The notes under the pieces are model-generated. The model was not told the DNA's origin and searched no databases. It saw only the letters and a list, made by a program, of their open reading frames with translations. A program made the position numbers and the translations under genes. Positions 13,482 to 24,608 of a stretch of DNA of 64,000 nucleotides are shown piece after piece (position 1 is the stretch's first letter; every line of letters begins with the position of its first letter). Origin of the DNA: Euclidia mi (lineage: Eukaryota; Arthropoda; Insecta; Lepidoptera; Erebidae); the NCBI GenBank assembly GCA_944739405.2, contig OX123193.2, positions 23,425,516-23,489,515 on the forward strand. Direction: 5' to 3'.

Positions 13482-13822
13482 GAACCAGGAAAGCAAATAG
13501 GTACAATGAGGAGGAAATCTTGAATACGTATATTAATTGAAATTTCGTTGCCTATAATTTATATACATATAGCACTCTTTTATTAATTAAGTACATGTTT
13601 ATTTCAAAAATACGTTTCAGGGCAAGAAAATCATAATACATAATAATATTATGTACCTATTATGAGTTTCTTGTCCTGAAACATATTTTTGAAATAAACA
13701 TGAAATTAATTAATAAAATAGTTTAATTAATATATAAATTATAGGCAACGAAATTTCAATCAATATACGTAAGTAGGTTCAAGATTTCCTCCTTATTCTA
13801 CCTATTTGCTTTCCTGGTTCAT
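13482..13822. repeat. Near-perfect palindrome of about 340 bp
   Basis: The left half (13482 to about 13648) is mirrored by the right half (about 13655 to 13822), including the block GAACCAGGAAAGCAAATAGG and the AATTTCGTTGCCTATAATTT segment. The other arm (63310-63540) has only one half with a short partial second half, so the palindrome was either completed here or lost there. It lies 30 bases from the 33-bp hairpin at 13853. Confidence 0.8.
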
Positions 13823-13852
13823 ACATTTCAGTAATTAATGATGTCATTTTAA

Positions 13853-13938
13853 CGTGTGCTTCTGTTGTTCTTATAGCGTATCCAGAGTATACATTATACT
13901 ATAATCTGGATACGTTATAAGAACAACAGTAGCACACG
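13853..13938. repeat. 33-bp hairpin (MITE-like), left arm
   Basis: 13853-13885 mirrors 13906-13938 with two mismatches around a 20-nt AT-rich centre. The stem starts CGTGTGCTTCTGTTGTTC. The same hairpin in the right arm (63203-63288) is perfect. Confidence 0.8.
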
Positions 13939-14218
13939 ATAATAATACTACCTTGATAATTTTCTTATAAAAATACTCTCAATAATCTCACTAGACAGTT
14001 CAATAACAACAGTTTTTTGAACTAGTTAAGTACTCTGTTTTAAAGCTGTTGTGCTGTACATACTTGAAAAAAAAAGCTTTCCTCTCTGCATACTTGCAAT
14101 ATTATTTTCAATTTTATCATAAATCATTAAATATAAAAATAATACCGGTTGTATGAATATATAAAACACGAATCATGTTATTATTGTGCCATCAGAAAGT
14201 AGTCAAAAAATTGTGAGT

Positions 14219-14860
14219 GCTATGCCGAAGCCCTGGGACTAAAGTATAATGCCAAGAAAAGCGAGATGCTAGTCTTTAAGGCACAAAATAAAACCTACGA
14301 GGTAGTACCATCGGTCTCGCTTGGTGAAATAACGCTGCGTATAGTATTATATTATCTGTGGCTGCTTAGAGTAAAGAAGTTTAAATACCTTGGTCACTGG
14401 GTTACGGAGGATAGCACAGATGATTGTGACAATGAGAGGGAGCGAAGGGAATTGGCCGTAAGGTGTAACATGCTGGCCCGCAGGTTTGCGAGATGCGACA
14501 GTGATGTCAAAATGTAAACGTTATTTAAGGCATATTGCCAGTCGTTTTATACCTGCAGCCTATGGACAAGATACACATAAAAAATGTACATTGCCCTTCG
14601 AGTGCAATACAACAACGCGTTTAGGATATTGTTGTCGTTGCCACGTTTTTATAGTGCATCAGCTATGTTTGCGCGAGCGCATACTGATGACTTTTTTGCA
14701 ATCATACGCAAGAGTTCCGCATCCCTACTGCAGCGCGTGCGTGGCAGCGTCAACAGTCTCCTTACGGTTATTGCCAGCAAGACCGAAGGCCATTTTACTG
14801 AGCACCTGTGCGGAAGACATTTGTCAAAAACTCCCAATGCCTTCCTACGAAGAACTTTAA
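14219..14860 (+). pseudogene. RTE-type reverse transcriptase C-terminus, broken
   Basis: Begins in frame with YAEALGLKYNAKKSEMLVFK, the RT segment after the catalytic box. It continues through KKFKYLGHWVTED, DNERERRELAVRCNMLARRF and, after a frame change near 14515, VQYNNAFRILLSLPRF and TDDFFAIIRKSSASLL. These blocks are characteristic of an RTE-clade LINE common in insects. The frame change and the absent catalytic core make it non-functional. It ends where the SINE fragment begins. Confidence 0.75.
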
Positions 14861-14884
14861 TTAATTATATATTTAGCCAAACTG

Positions 14885-15060
14885 TATATAAGTTTTTTTA
14901 CCACATACACACATCACCATCTAGTCCCAAACTAAGCATAGCTTGTACTATGGGTACTAGATAATGGATAAACATACATACTTATATACTTCTTTTTTTT
15001 GTAAACTTTAGGTACATACATATTATACATAGAACACCCATACCAAGACAAGAAGAAGAA
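14885..15060 (-). mobile_element. SINE B fragment
   Basis: Matches the body and 3' part of the tRNA-derived SINE at 23057-23316, in opposite orientation. Key blocks are ATCACCATCTAGTCCCAAAC and the ATACATATTATACATAGAA segment. The tRNA-like head is missing. Confidence 0.7.
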
Positions 15061-15367
15061 TGTAGTTAGTTAGTTATACGTTTATATTTTTACTAACATA
15101 GTTTTTAAGAGATACTAAAAAAAAAGTAGTAAAAATAAAATAGTAAAAAAAGTAAAAGTATGGGTCATTTCCTGAAATAAATATAATTTAATTTATTCAC
15201 GTAATTACATTTTGAAAATATTTCAAATATTTTCTGTTCTTTGAATTTATGAAAAGGTACTCTCAAGCTGATAGTTTCAGACAAAGTAAAGTTACTCACA
15301 CACATAATATGAGTTTTTTAGGTACCTTCACATTGTTTAAGAATATTTTTTTTATTCTTTTTTATAT

Positions 15368-15487
15368 ACCTACTCACGCCTGTATCCCCGAAGGGGTAGG
15401 CAGAGGTGTAATGTTACACCCACATTTCGCCATGAATTTTTAGGTCCCACGTAATAGGGGGCGAGCCTATTGCTGTACCGGGCACAC
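15368..15487 (-). mobile_element. SINE A fragment
   Basis: Minus-strand copy of the 3' half of the SINE at 41838-42082, with the CCCCTTCGGGGATACAGGCG tail and the block AATAGGCTCGCC. The tRNA-like head is absent. The right arm (near 59640) lacks it. Confidence 0.75.
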
Positions 15488-16211
15488 ATTAAGAATACTA
15501 AAGAATATTTTACTCACCTAAGTATTATATTTACGTTTAATTACTTGTGGCTTTATTTCATGACACCTCTTTGTTTACACATTGTTCAACAGCCTATTTT
15601 TTGTATTCCCATTTTAAATAAATGTTTTTTTAGTTATTTTTATTTTTACAATCTTGTTCTAATATCAAAATCTTTGCAGGCATGGATCATTTTCATTGTT
15701 AAGAATCTACAACTAAAGCTTAGTTGTTACGAATTGCTGCAAATAGTGAAAGTATCACATTTGTTCTAATAATCAATTTCAGAATGCAGTAAAATCATAA
15801 AACTTAGTGAAAAACCCTCTTGGAAATCCTGTGTCATCCGTTAAAGACGAAGTAACTCCGTCTGTGGCAAAATACCTACATTTACGTGAATACCACAACA
15901 AGGAATGAGGCACGCGCCGACACGTGCCAACACTACGCTATATTAGTATGACACATGTGTCATTGCACTCTTATTACTTATTACAGTGACGACACTGGAT
16001 TAGGGCCCTTCGGCGAGTTCAAAGTGCTTTGGCGCAAGTGATGTCACCAGTCGTAGCCGTAGTTGTTCAAGCTGCCTACTTATTTTATACGCATAGCTCC
16101 TTCTTACTTCACGCTTTGGCGGACAGTAAAGGAGCGGCAATCGAAGTTTTATTGCTATGATGTCTATCGACTTCATTATCATCAGCCTATGTAGTCTACT
16201 GCTGGACATAC
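15488..16211. other. Left-arm sequence without recognised gene
   Basis: Mirrored in pieces by 51950-52320, 52670-52780 and 59434-59630 of the right arm. Open frames in both arms (15470-15769 plus strand; 59323-59577 minus strand) share a stretch around LVLISKSLQAWIIF but diverge outside it, so this is not good evidence for a gene. Confidence 0.4.
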
Positions 16212-16367
16212 GCAGGGCCGAACCTTCCCTATGTGCAATGTGTGCGGCGCACACAGGCGCCAGGGTGACAGGGGCGCCGCGCGCCGAGATAGGTATGCGT
16301 TAATTATAACACTTATTTTCGAAAAAGGATGCCAAAAAAGGCGCTTCACAGATTTCGCACACAGGCG

Positions 16368-16452
16368 CAGTGGCGTAGGAGGGGCAAATAATTTAGGCCA
16401 GAATTGTTAGGTAACGACTAAAAAAAAAAAGGTCATTCGCCCTACGCCACTG
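16368..16452. mobile_element. Tiny hAT-like MITE
   Basis: An 85-bp element with terminal inverted repeats CAGTGGCGTAGG/CCTACGCCACTG. It is flanked on both sides by the same 8 bases, CACAGGCG (16360-16367 and 16453-16460). An 8-bp target duplication and a CAGNGGCGTAG start fit the hAT superfamily. It sits inside a larger stretch (about 16212-16500) absent from the right arm. Confidence 0.75.
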
Positions 16453-16913
16453 CACAGGCGCTTCATAGATTTCACACACAGGCGCGGCATTGGGTATCCA
16501 CTCGTAATTTGCGTCACAATAGTTTTGTGAGGCGTTACAGTCTTTCAAAGAGTTATTTGCCTTCAAATTTTTGTATACATTTTAATTTCATGATGCCCGT
16601 TGAAATGAAGTCAGTTGAGCAAATTGAAGATCATCATTCAGTCACCAGGATGATGATTTTTAATGGAATCCCTTTCCTTGTAATTCTTTAGTTGTAGGGA
16701 CAAGAAAAAGAAAGGATTTTTTTTTGTTTCGATTATTTTGATGATAAGCGATCAAGCAAGTGGCAATCTGTTGTCTCTGCCTACCCTGACGGGCAAAAGG
16801 CGTGAGTATATGTATGTACCTATGTATGATGATAAGGTAGAAATTGCAAAAAAAAAATTGAAAGCTCGATATATCATAAGCTGTTAGACCCCTAGTTGAT
16901 GGGAGTCAATATC

Positions 16914-18130
16914 TAAGACTATAGAATAAAAGGCAGACAGAGCGCGCGGAACACTTGCGTGAGGCCACTAAAGCAAATACAAAATTGAAAAGCGAATACA
17001 AACGCGACTCAGTGCGCTGCGAAGCAGCGCACAGTTCACACGCCACGATCGATCCAGCTTTTAAATTCATAAAATGCCGTCTTGCGTTTTTAAACATTGT
17101 AAAAGTTGTTTCTAAAAGCAAATACGGGAAGATGGAATATATTCTTACAGATAACTATAGATTATTTGACCGTTTTATAATATTATTTCGATAAAATTCG
17201 TATTTCTGCAGAAAATATGTAAGTGTTGCCAGTTTACGTCGACACCGTTTTCCCTGAATTAGGGAAAATGCACTTGTCAATTGATTATGTAGGTAATAAT
17301 GATTGTCAAGTTAATGAAAAATACATTAACGTATTGTAAAAGTATATTGTAGATTATATTTTTCTTATAAATATACTAATAGGATTTCCATTAGTATACA
17401 CATTGTTTTGAGTTCGATCCCCAAACGATCCAAATATTCGTGTACACGCGGCTACTTGTCAAGCTATACACTTTGACCTTTGTACCGTTGTTAGACCTTT
17501 GTACCGTTCTTATGGCGTAGGGAATAAGTATCAAAATCGTACTTCGACTATTTAGCTTGACTTGGCGCCGTGTGTACATTAAGTACAGAAACAGAAATTA
17601 TTGATTGTAGCCATTATTTATTTTTAATTGCAATTTTTTTTGGTTACGATTTATGATTATGATATTCATAATTTATTGTATGCATGACAAAAATATGTTT
17701 TTAGCTAATTAATATTTATGACGGAAGCCTATCTATTTATTTCTCAATTTACGAATAAAATTAGTTAAAACTTAACTCGGCGCCTACATTTTTTAAGAAA
17801 TGTATTTATAAAAGCATACTTTAATGGTATCTTTTATTTGAATAATTTTCACAACAGCATTACATATTAAAAGCATTAATTAAATCTATGGTAAATTCTT
17901 CAAAACCACAAACGAATATAAAATATTGCCTATGTAATATTTTTATATTCGTTTGCAAAAACTATATGCAAAATAGTGGGAGATTATTCATAATCTGGCA
18001 ACTTTACACACACATAGACGCGCGTGTCCGTACAGTGCCAGTCGCCAAATGTCACGCACACATAGCTCTCAACGTGCCTCACTTAGTTGGACCAATACGC
18101 TACATCTGGTTCTTGTTTGTTAAATCTGTG
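16914..18130 (+). mobile_element. P-superfamily element, non-autonomous
   Basis: A 1.2 kb insertion flanked by the 8-bp duplication GTCAATAT (16906-16913 and 18131-18138). The right arm has the empty site, with one base different, near 51036-51045. Its minus-strand terminus begins CACAGA, like the other THAP-bearing element at 36145. Inside, from 17074, is the start of a THAP zinc-finger exon. P-type transposases carry an N-terminal THAP domain and make 8-bp duplications. No transposase core is visible. Confidence 0.65.
17074..17160 (+). pseudogene. THAP domain start, frameshifted
   Basis: ATG at 17074 opens MPSCVFKHCKS, the hallmark N-terminus of a THAP domain (Cys at residues 4 and 9 of the C2CH zinc site). 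The frame stops after 13 codons; the continuation SKSKYGKMEYILT is found in another frame. The DNA-binding exon is therefore broken. Confidence 0.6.
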
Positions 18131-18289
18131 GTCAATATGTTGAAAACGACCTCAAATATAACCTTCTTCAAGGAATAGGTTGAATTTCCTGTCACCTTGT
18201 TTATAAAATACTTGGTACGGTATGCTAGCACGGAATATTACCACAACTCCACGTTCTGGCGTGTATTTTGCGTACGGGTGGGAATGAGT

Positions 18290-19050
18290 GTTGTCTGTCA
18301 GGCTACCCCAGCTCTTCGAGGAAGGCCAGCGTACTCTCGATGTTGCCTCCCTCAGAGTGCTGTGTCTGGTCAGGTACAGCTGCCTATACTGTGACACCAC
18401 AGGAAAGTCGGAGAGCAGGAGAGCTGCCGTTGCGTCTGTAGCCATACAGGCTCTGCACAGGGGGCTGTCGATGACACCTGTGGTAAAAAAGTGCTCATAG
18501 AAAGGATTCGTGTCCTGTGAAGGCGGCCGTGACTGTCTTCAGTTGTTACTTGGACAGCGCAGAACTTGTTTAGCTATCTAATCATCTGCTGTGGGGAGTG
18601 CCTCCTTAGCGTGCCTGCATGTTTAAATACCAATCCAGGACTGATTGTGCTGGGTCCTGGTTCTTTGTCTCACCAAGTTGTGATAAAAACCAGAGCAGAG
18701 GGGATTGTGGGTTCGAGTCCCACGACCTCTAATGTGGCTCTCTTCTGGCAAGTTCGTCGGCTGCATCATTCCCTCTTGAGCCACCGTGGCCGTTGATGCA
18801 TTGCAGTGTCAATTTGTTCACTTCCTCTACCTCTGTTAGTTTTAGTGGCATTCAAGTGTGACTCTCTCTCTCTTGCGGGCTGAGAGGACAGCCATACTAT
18901 CTGAGAGGATTCTAATGCATCGGTCCCTAACTAAGAAAGGATTTCCCGAAATGATATCCCCACGGGATCGGCAACAAACAGTTAAAATAAAATATGGGCA
19001 ATCTCTAGAAGCATATAAAACTCCATTTACGGTCGTTGCGTTCAACTGCT
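18290..19050 (-). pseudogene. LINE RNase H and C-terminal fragment, left arm
   Basis: Minus-strand relic of the same retrotransposon region as 50200-50900 in the right arm. It shows IRILSDSMAVLSARKRERV (RNase H, near 18890-18930) and further on YRQLYLTRHSTLREATSRVR (near 18340-18400). The segment between is scrambled by indels. Being in both arms, it predates the inverted duplication. Confidence 0.65.
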
Positions 19051-19255
19051 AACGCCATCTAGACCATAATTCTTTACAACACTGCTATTTATTTTTTTAT
19101 GCAATAATATTAAATTACTGCATAAAGAATTAAATAGCAGTCTCCTGCGTTGATAATCTTTCAGTAGGAGTAATCGTGTAATCGCTGATTTGGAGTTACA
19201 GAGCAACAGGGAAACGAATATGCAGACAGATATAAATCAACAAAAATAACCTAAA

Positions 19256-19351
19256 CTTATTAACTTCGACACCAAAGTCGGCCATATACCTCACGAAAAG
19301 AAGAAGAACAATTGATAAACCTTTTAATTTTAATGACTCATTCCAAAACAT
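19256..19351 (-). pseudogene. Signal-peptide-like exon, left arm, donor lost
   Basis: Minus-strand ATG at 19351 followed by a frame with a hydrophobic run (GLSIVLLLFVRYMADFG). The matching right-arm exon (49826-49921) ends at a GTGAGG donor; here the same place reads TTTAGG, so the splice donor is gone. It points away from the carboxypeptidase gene. What protein it would lead is unknown; it could also be chance. Confidence 0.3.
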
Positions 19352-20315
19352 TTTCACAAAAGTTAAAGATTTTGCAATTAATTCTTACAATCGTTTTACT
19401 GAAGTCGCGTTTCCGCTTTTATCATGCGTCTTTTCAAACATTTTTAATATTATGTAGATCAGGCGATGGAGTTCCGGCTGTCACAGCTTTCTTATTGAAT
19501 TATTACAGACGTAAAACTAAGCGTCATATAAAATTCCCTGACTTGGTATTCCTTACACTATTATGACGACAAATATGCTTTCGATTTGCATAATTATCTT
19601 TTCGAACTATTTTTTGGGTTGCTAAAAACTTCCTTCAGGTCGTCTGTCTGCCTGTCTGTATGTCAAGATCATTTTCTTCGGGAACTATTAAATTATAAGT
19701 TGTTTGACGCCTGATATAAAAGCATACACATACACTATTCATATTACGCGTAGTTACGTATAAAAATAGTAGGCAGCGCGTAACAAAGGGTAATTTACAA
19801 TATGAGCCGCAAAAACAAATCCGTAATTGATAAAAAATTGCCAATTATAAAATGGATGCTGATAACACTCCAGCATACCAAGAAGCTAAGCTAAGACACC
19901 GAACTATTTAATAAAATTAATTTAAACCTTAGCCAAAATAGTCGAAGCTAGAAAATCTACTTAATATGTCATAAAACTATAAAATTAAATATTTCACTGA
20001 TAGTAGTTATATGCAAAATATGATAAGCACTGAAAAAATATTACACAGCTATAAATCCTTTAATAAATACTCAACATAGTATCGCCACAAGCTTTAAATA
20101 TATCACATTTTAGAGATAGAGAGAGAACATTTATTTTGATAAAATTGGCGCTGCCATTTTATGCAAGTAAGCCATTTCCACTAGGTTCTTCGAAAGGAAC
20201 GTACACTTAAAATGTTTTTAGAGTTATACTGTAAATCAATACTTTAGTAAGTAAAATAATTTGTTTGCTTATAAGTGCAGTTAGATACCATGTAATTTTA
20301 TATAATCCTTTCCAG
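19352..20315. other. 5' region of carboxypeptidase copy 1, no exon identified
   Basis: Mirrored by 48887-49825. The first coding exon of the carboxypeptidase (start codon and signal peptide) should lie here or further out. A plus-strand frame at 19312-19566 has a hydrophobic stretch, but no clear donor in the right phase. No TATA or initiator is convincing. Confidence 0.4.
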
Positions 20316-21044
20316 TGTCAACGTATTCTGCAAAATTCTACCGGAGAATAATTCAAAAAATAATCCTTTAATTCTGACACCCTATCTCGAAAGGGGCGAA
20401 ATCGAAAAAGCAAAGAGTCTTTCTGCAGTAGACTCAACTCACTTTGCTGGTGTAAAAAGTTTTGCTGGGTACTTTACTGTGAACAAGACTAATAAATGGC
20501 ATCTTTTCTTCTGGTACTTTCCGGCGCAAGGAATGCCTCTGGAGACTACACCTTTGATTATCTGGCTAGAAGGTGGTCCTGGATGTTCTTCATTAATTGG
20601 TTTGTTTGACGAAATTGGTCCGATACAAATCAAAAATGGAAAAGGTAATTGGACGATAACTGATATGTCGTAATATATGATTTGTACAAGGTTCTTTAGC
20701 GGGTCTTACTCGCAATAAATAAGATATTTAAGGCATAAATACCTTGATATTTGCCAACGTTTCCGCCGACTTGCTTCAGTTGCTTGGTGGCAGCGGGACT
20801 GATCTATGCTAATGACAAATAATCTAATTTTCTCATTTTTCTTTTTCAGTGGAACCGAAGCCAATAACATGGGGCAGTAACTATTCTTTGCTCTTCATTG
20901 ATAACCCTGTTGGTACCGGATTTAGCTACTCGGAATCACCAGACCTATTTGTCACTAATGAGGATATGGTAAGTGAAGTATGGTTGTGGAATGACATTTG
21001 CCATTCTTAATTGTACAATATTGTATTTGTAATTAGGTTCCTCA

Positions 21045-21195
21045 TCATCATCAGCCTGCATCAGTTCACTGCTGGACGTAGGCCTCTTCTATGGCATGCC
21101 AATAAGCTCGATTTTCACCTTTCATCTTTCAGTCTCTGCCCCTCACCCTACGAATATAAGCGTCCCACCTGGCTACTGAACATCCTTCACTACGT
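21045..21195 (-). mobile_element. RTE-type LINE 3' tail in intron 2, left arm
   Basis: Contains the block CAGTTCACTGCTGGACGTAG and a segment reading, on the minus strand, as the end of an RTE-type LINE. The same piece lies in intron 2 of copy 2 (48010-48180), so it predates the inverted duplication. Confidence 0.55.
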
Positions 21196-22109
21196 TTAGG
21201 TTAATATTATACTTTGTAACAAAATGCGATTATTTACAAGAAGAGCATATTTTATAATATTTTGTAGTAAGACAAACTCCATTCCAGGTAGGCGCGTGTC
21301 TTCTAAGCTTCATCCAACAATTCTTGCGAGTATTTACAGAAATAAGAGATGCTCCGTTGTTCATCGCCGGCGAGTCGTACGCTGGCAAATATATACCCGC
21401 ATTCGGGCATTATATACTTCACAATAATGACAAAGCAGTGCCCATAAACTTAAAGGTTTGTAATTACATTCGGGTGAGTTATAACACTTTTTTTCACTTC
21501 GCTGTACTTATATCTCACAGTACATGACCTGAACCATGGTTCAGGTTCATGTACAACGACATCAAATAATCCTATTGTTCATGATAAATGTGTTTAAAAC
21601 CCTAATGTAACAGATATTGTCTATCTGCTGAAATTAACTACCACCAAAAAACAGGACAGACTAGTGGTACATTTTTATCAGGTCCCTTTACCTGAGTTTA
21701 ATGTTGTATCCGTGTCGATCACAGGTCGCCTACAGATTCTGGTGATTCTTGTCTTATATTTGTATATTCCAAACTCCAAACGGAAGGAACAGATTCAATA
21801 GAAAAATAAACTAATTTACATGAATATTTTGTTTTTAAAGGGACTCACTATCGGTAATGGATGGATAGATCCGCCAACACTGTTTCATTATTCGGAGTGG
21901 GCGCTCCAAGTTGGACTAATCAGCCCTGAACAAGCCGACCAGATACACAAACTAGAAGAAGAAGCTAGAAGGTATTGGGATGAACACAACAAAACTGCAT
22001 TTGAAGAGGTACATTATATATTTTTCGTATCCTTATTTTGATATGCAAATTCCAATAAAAACGCTTAATAATCATACGGAATAACATACTTCAATTAAAA
22101 CTTATCTTA

Positions 22110-22290
22110 CATATAAAGCTGAATATATAAAGCTGAAGAGTTTGTTTGGTTGAACGCGCTAATCTCAGGAACTACTGGTCTGATTTGAAAAATTCTTTAA
22201 GTGTTAGATAGCCCATTTATCGAGGAAGGCTCTAAGCTATATAAAATCACATTATGAACGACGGGGGCGAAGCAGTAGGCCTTAAATAAC
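22110..22290. mobile_element. Short non-autonomous element in intron 4
   Basis: A compact AT-rich repeat-like stretch with the segment GAACTACTGGTCTGATTTG and a GGGGGCGAAGC end block, similar in style to the Helitron-like elements at 212 and 62862. Intron 4 of copy 2 (46705-46913) lacks it. Exact ends are not clear. Confidence 0.4.
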
Positions 22291-22837
22291 GTGGGTGTAA
22301 ACTGTAGTTCTTTACTAAATGCGTTGAAGAAGAGTAATAACTAATAATTAAAGGTAAACAAACCAATTTATTTTGCAGAAAGCGAATGATGCATACCATT
22401 TATTAATATCATTTGCCCCCGTATACATTTATAATTATGTGGAAGATGGACCTAAATCTTCAGAAGTTGTGCCATTTTTAAACAATCCATCCGTTCAAAA
22501 TCTGCTGCATGCGAGGACTGAAGACTTTATCGATTGTAACTATGATATTTATCATAATTTACGTTTCGATATTTACGATACCGTTAAGCCTTGGTTAGAA
22601 GAACTACTAGACAACTAAGGAGTTATGTGTTACGGGTAAAAATATTTTAAGATCCATTTCTGAAGTCTGACAGACAATATCGTACAAATCAAGGCAAATT
22701 ATAATAAATGTTATGGCACTTAAGACGCTGACAACAGCCAAATAGGCTTGTGTCAAACAATTTTTTTGCTAAATCTATAAAGTTTGTGACGGCGGAAAAA
22801 ATATATGTTAATCTTGAACATATTTCTGAGAACTCTG

Positions 22838-23035
22838 ACTTATGTCTGTATCCCCGAAGGGGTAGGCAGAGTAATAGGGGGCGAGCTTATTGCTGTTACC
22901 GGTCATATCACCAGACTCCGTGCTGCTACTGAGAATTCGGAAAAACCCAGTAACACTTTTACCCGACCTAGGAATTGAATCCGGGACCTCCGATCAGCAC
23001 TTACATACGCTATCCATAATTAAACTTCCTGATAA
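22838..23035 (-). mobile_element. SINE A in intron 5, left arm
   Basis: tRNA-derived SINE on the minus strand. The tRNA-like B-box region is degraded (near 22975), followed on the minus strand by GTGTTACTGGGTTTTTCCG and the CCTACCCCTTCGGGGATACA tail. The counterpart is 46047-46234, so it predates the duplication. Both lack the internal segment carried by the copy at 41838. Confidence 0.75.
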
Positions 23036-23056
23036 TACCCGATATCGGAAACTGAC

Positions 23057-23316
23057 GACCGGTTGGCGCAGTGGGAGGGTAAGCGACTACTACGATGAAG
23101 GTCGCGGGTTCGATTCCCGCTCAAGTCAAACATTTGTGTGCACGAATATGGATGTTTGTCTTGGTCTGGGTGTTTCTATGTATAATATGTATGTATTTAC
23201 AAAAAAATATATATAAGTAGGTATGTTTAGCCATTATCTAGTACCCATAGTACAAGCTCTGCTTAGTTTGGGACTAGATGGTGATGGTGTGTATGTGGTA
23301 GAATTACGGTAGAATT
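23057..23316 (+). mobile_element. SINE B in intron 5, left arm
   Basis: tRNA-derived SINE: the head has an A-box-like TTGGCGCAGTGGGAGGGTAA and a B-box GGTTCGATTCC (near 23107). The body has CTTGGTCTGGGTGTTTCTA, and the 3' part runs to GGACTAGATGGTGATGG. The counterpart in the right arm is 45770-46014. It is not a tRNA gene, because the acceptor stem does not pair. Confidence 0.75.
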
Positions 23317-23750
23317 ATTAAATATTAATAATTTTAATGACGTTGTAACTTATAGAATGTCTTAGTAATGACTCTGTGCTTTAATCTGTATTCCTTTTTC
23401 CCGATGCTGTGGTCAACTGGATTTGAGAGTTGCATACGTACTTTCTGTTCATACTTACCGCAGTCTGAACTGGTCAGGAAGACAAGCCTACTTGAATGCA
23501 TCTAGAGTTCCTATCTATGACGAAACAGACATCAGTAAAGTTAATTGGTGAGTATCTATAGAATTACTAACAATAACTTATACAAGATAGTGGGCTTGCA
23601 TATCTTGTAGCTTAAAAGTGTCTAAATATATAACTTATACTATAAAAACCTACATTCTGCTATTCTCCAATATTCCTAAATAAATTAAAGAAATAAGGTG
23701 CTAAGGTCGACTAACTGAACCCTAGAGATAAATATGTTTCATATAATTAT

Positions 23751-24259
23751 GTACAGTCGAACATCTTCCCGCTAGACCACCTATAAGGGTGAGAATCGCT
23801 CAGCAAGACATCGTCGCTTCCAGTGTTACTTTACACAAACACCAAACCAGTTTCTAGTGTGCCTCGACTCTATGAGCAAACCAAGGCATTTTTTTTTCAA
23901 ACTGGTCCACCGCCGACTTGTTTGATTGTACATACATCGTTGTTCTTCTAGTGTAAGTAATTCAATACCAAAAAATCACATAAAAGTCTCTGACTACCAC
24001 CGACAAGAAAAATAGAAAGAAGAAAAAGGACTAAGGTCATACACCGAAAAAATCGCCATAGCGTAGGTACAGTCAAACAATTTCCCGCTAAACCACCATA
24101 AGGGTGAGAATCGCTCAGCAAGACATCGTCGCTTCCAGTGTTACTTTACACGCGCATTGACATTCGTATACAAAACCAGTTTCTAGTGTGCCTCGACTCT
24201 ATGAGCGAGCCAAGGGGATTTTTTCAAACAGGTTCACCGCCGACTTGTTTGATTGTACC
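23751..24259. repeat. Local direct duplication in intron 6, left arm only
   Basis: About 190 bases from 23751 recur from 24067 (period 316), with the shared block GAATCGCTCAGCAAGACATC. The right arm has one copy, split by the Harbinger-like element. The second unit here begins and ends with GTAC, suggesting a local copy-and-insert event. Confidence 0.75.
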
Positions 24260-24608
24260 TTAAAGAAACGACGAATTCACGCCATAGTTATGAATTTAGA
24301 GACTTCTCCCGATCTCACTCGTTCGTGCTGCATCCAACAGAGCTGCACTAGATCGTACATTTTTGTTACCAAAAAAGAAAATTTCTTATGAACGTGGTTA
24401 GGCAAGCGGAGACCGGACGGAGTGTATAGCCTAAGATTTAAATATTATTACATTTAAAAAAATATTTATTAAACTTATTTTCAGTTTTGTGAAGGCAAGT
24501 GGTAACTTCATGGATGTTATGGTGAGAAATGCCGGGCACATGGTAGCTTCCGACCAGCCGGCGGCTGCCAAACAAATCATGGACATGTTTATACAAAAAT
24601 TTAAATAA

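Larger units (their letters stand above)
14188..15196. mobile_element. Retrotransposon-derived insertion in the left arm
   Basis: The flanking sequence (ends near 14187, resumes near 15197) is continuous at about 59790-59805 in the right arm, so this 1.0 kb was inserted after the inverted duplication or lost from the other side. It contains an RTE reverse-transcriptase 3' part in plus orientation, followed by a minus-strand SINE fragment. Confidence 0.65.
20316..24608 (+). pseudogene. Serine carboxypeptidase (S10 family), copy 1, premature stop
   Basis: Seven coding exons: 20316-20644, 20850-20968, 21288-21455, 21841-22008, 22379-22635, 23410-23547, 24485-24608. All junctions are GT-AG and keep frame, except the intron before exon 6, which ends in TG. 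S10 enzymes remove C-terminal residues from peptides, in secretions or lysosomes, with a Ser-Asp-His triad. Visible are WLEGGPGCSS (exon 1), LLFIDNPVGTGFSYSE (exon 2), the catalytic-Ser block GESYAGKY (exon 3), IGNGWIDP (exon 4), GQLDL with the catalytic Asp (exon 6) and AGHMV with the catalytic His (exon 7). Exon 5 has TAA at 22616-22618 where copy 2 has TAT, so the product would lack Asp and His. The first exon with signal peptide was not found. The closest general match is insect venom/vitellogenic-type carboxypeptidases. Confidence 0.88.

Noticed and set aside
18690..18740. tRNA B-box (GGGTTCGAGTCCCAC)
   Set aside because: The right-arm counterpart reads GGGTTTGGGTCCCACC and belongs to a decayed LINE; no tRNA fold surrounds it.
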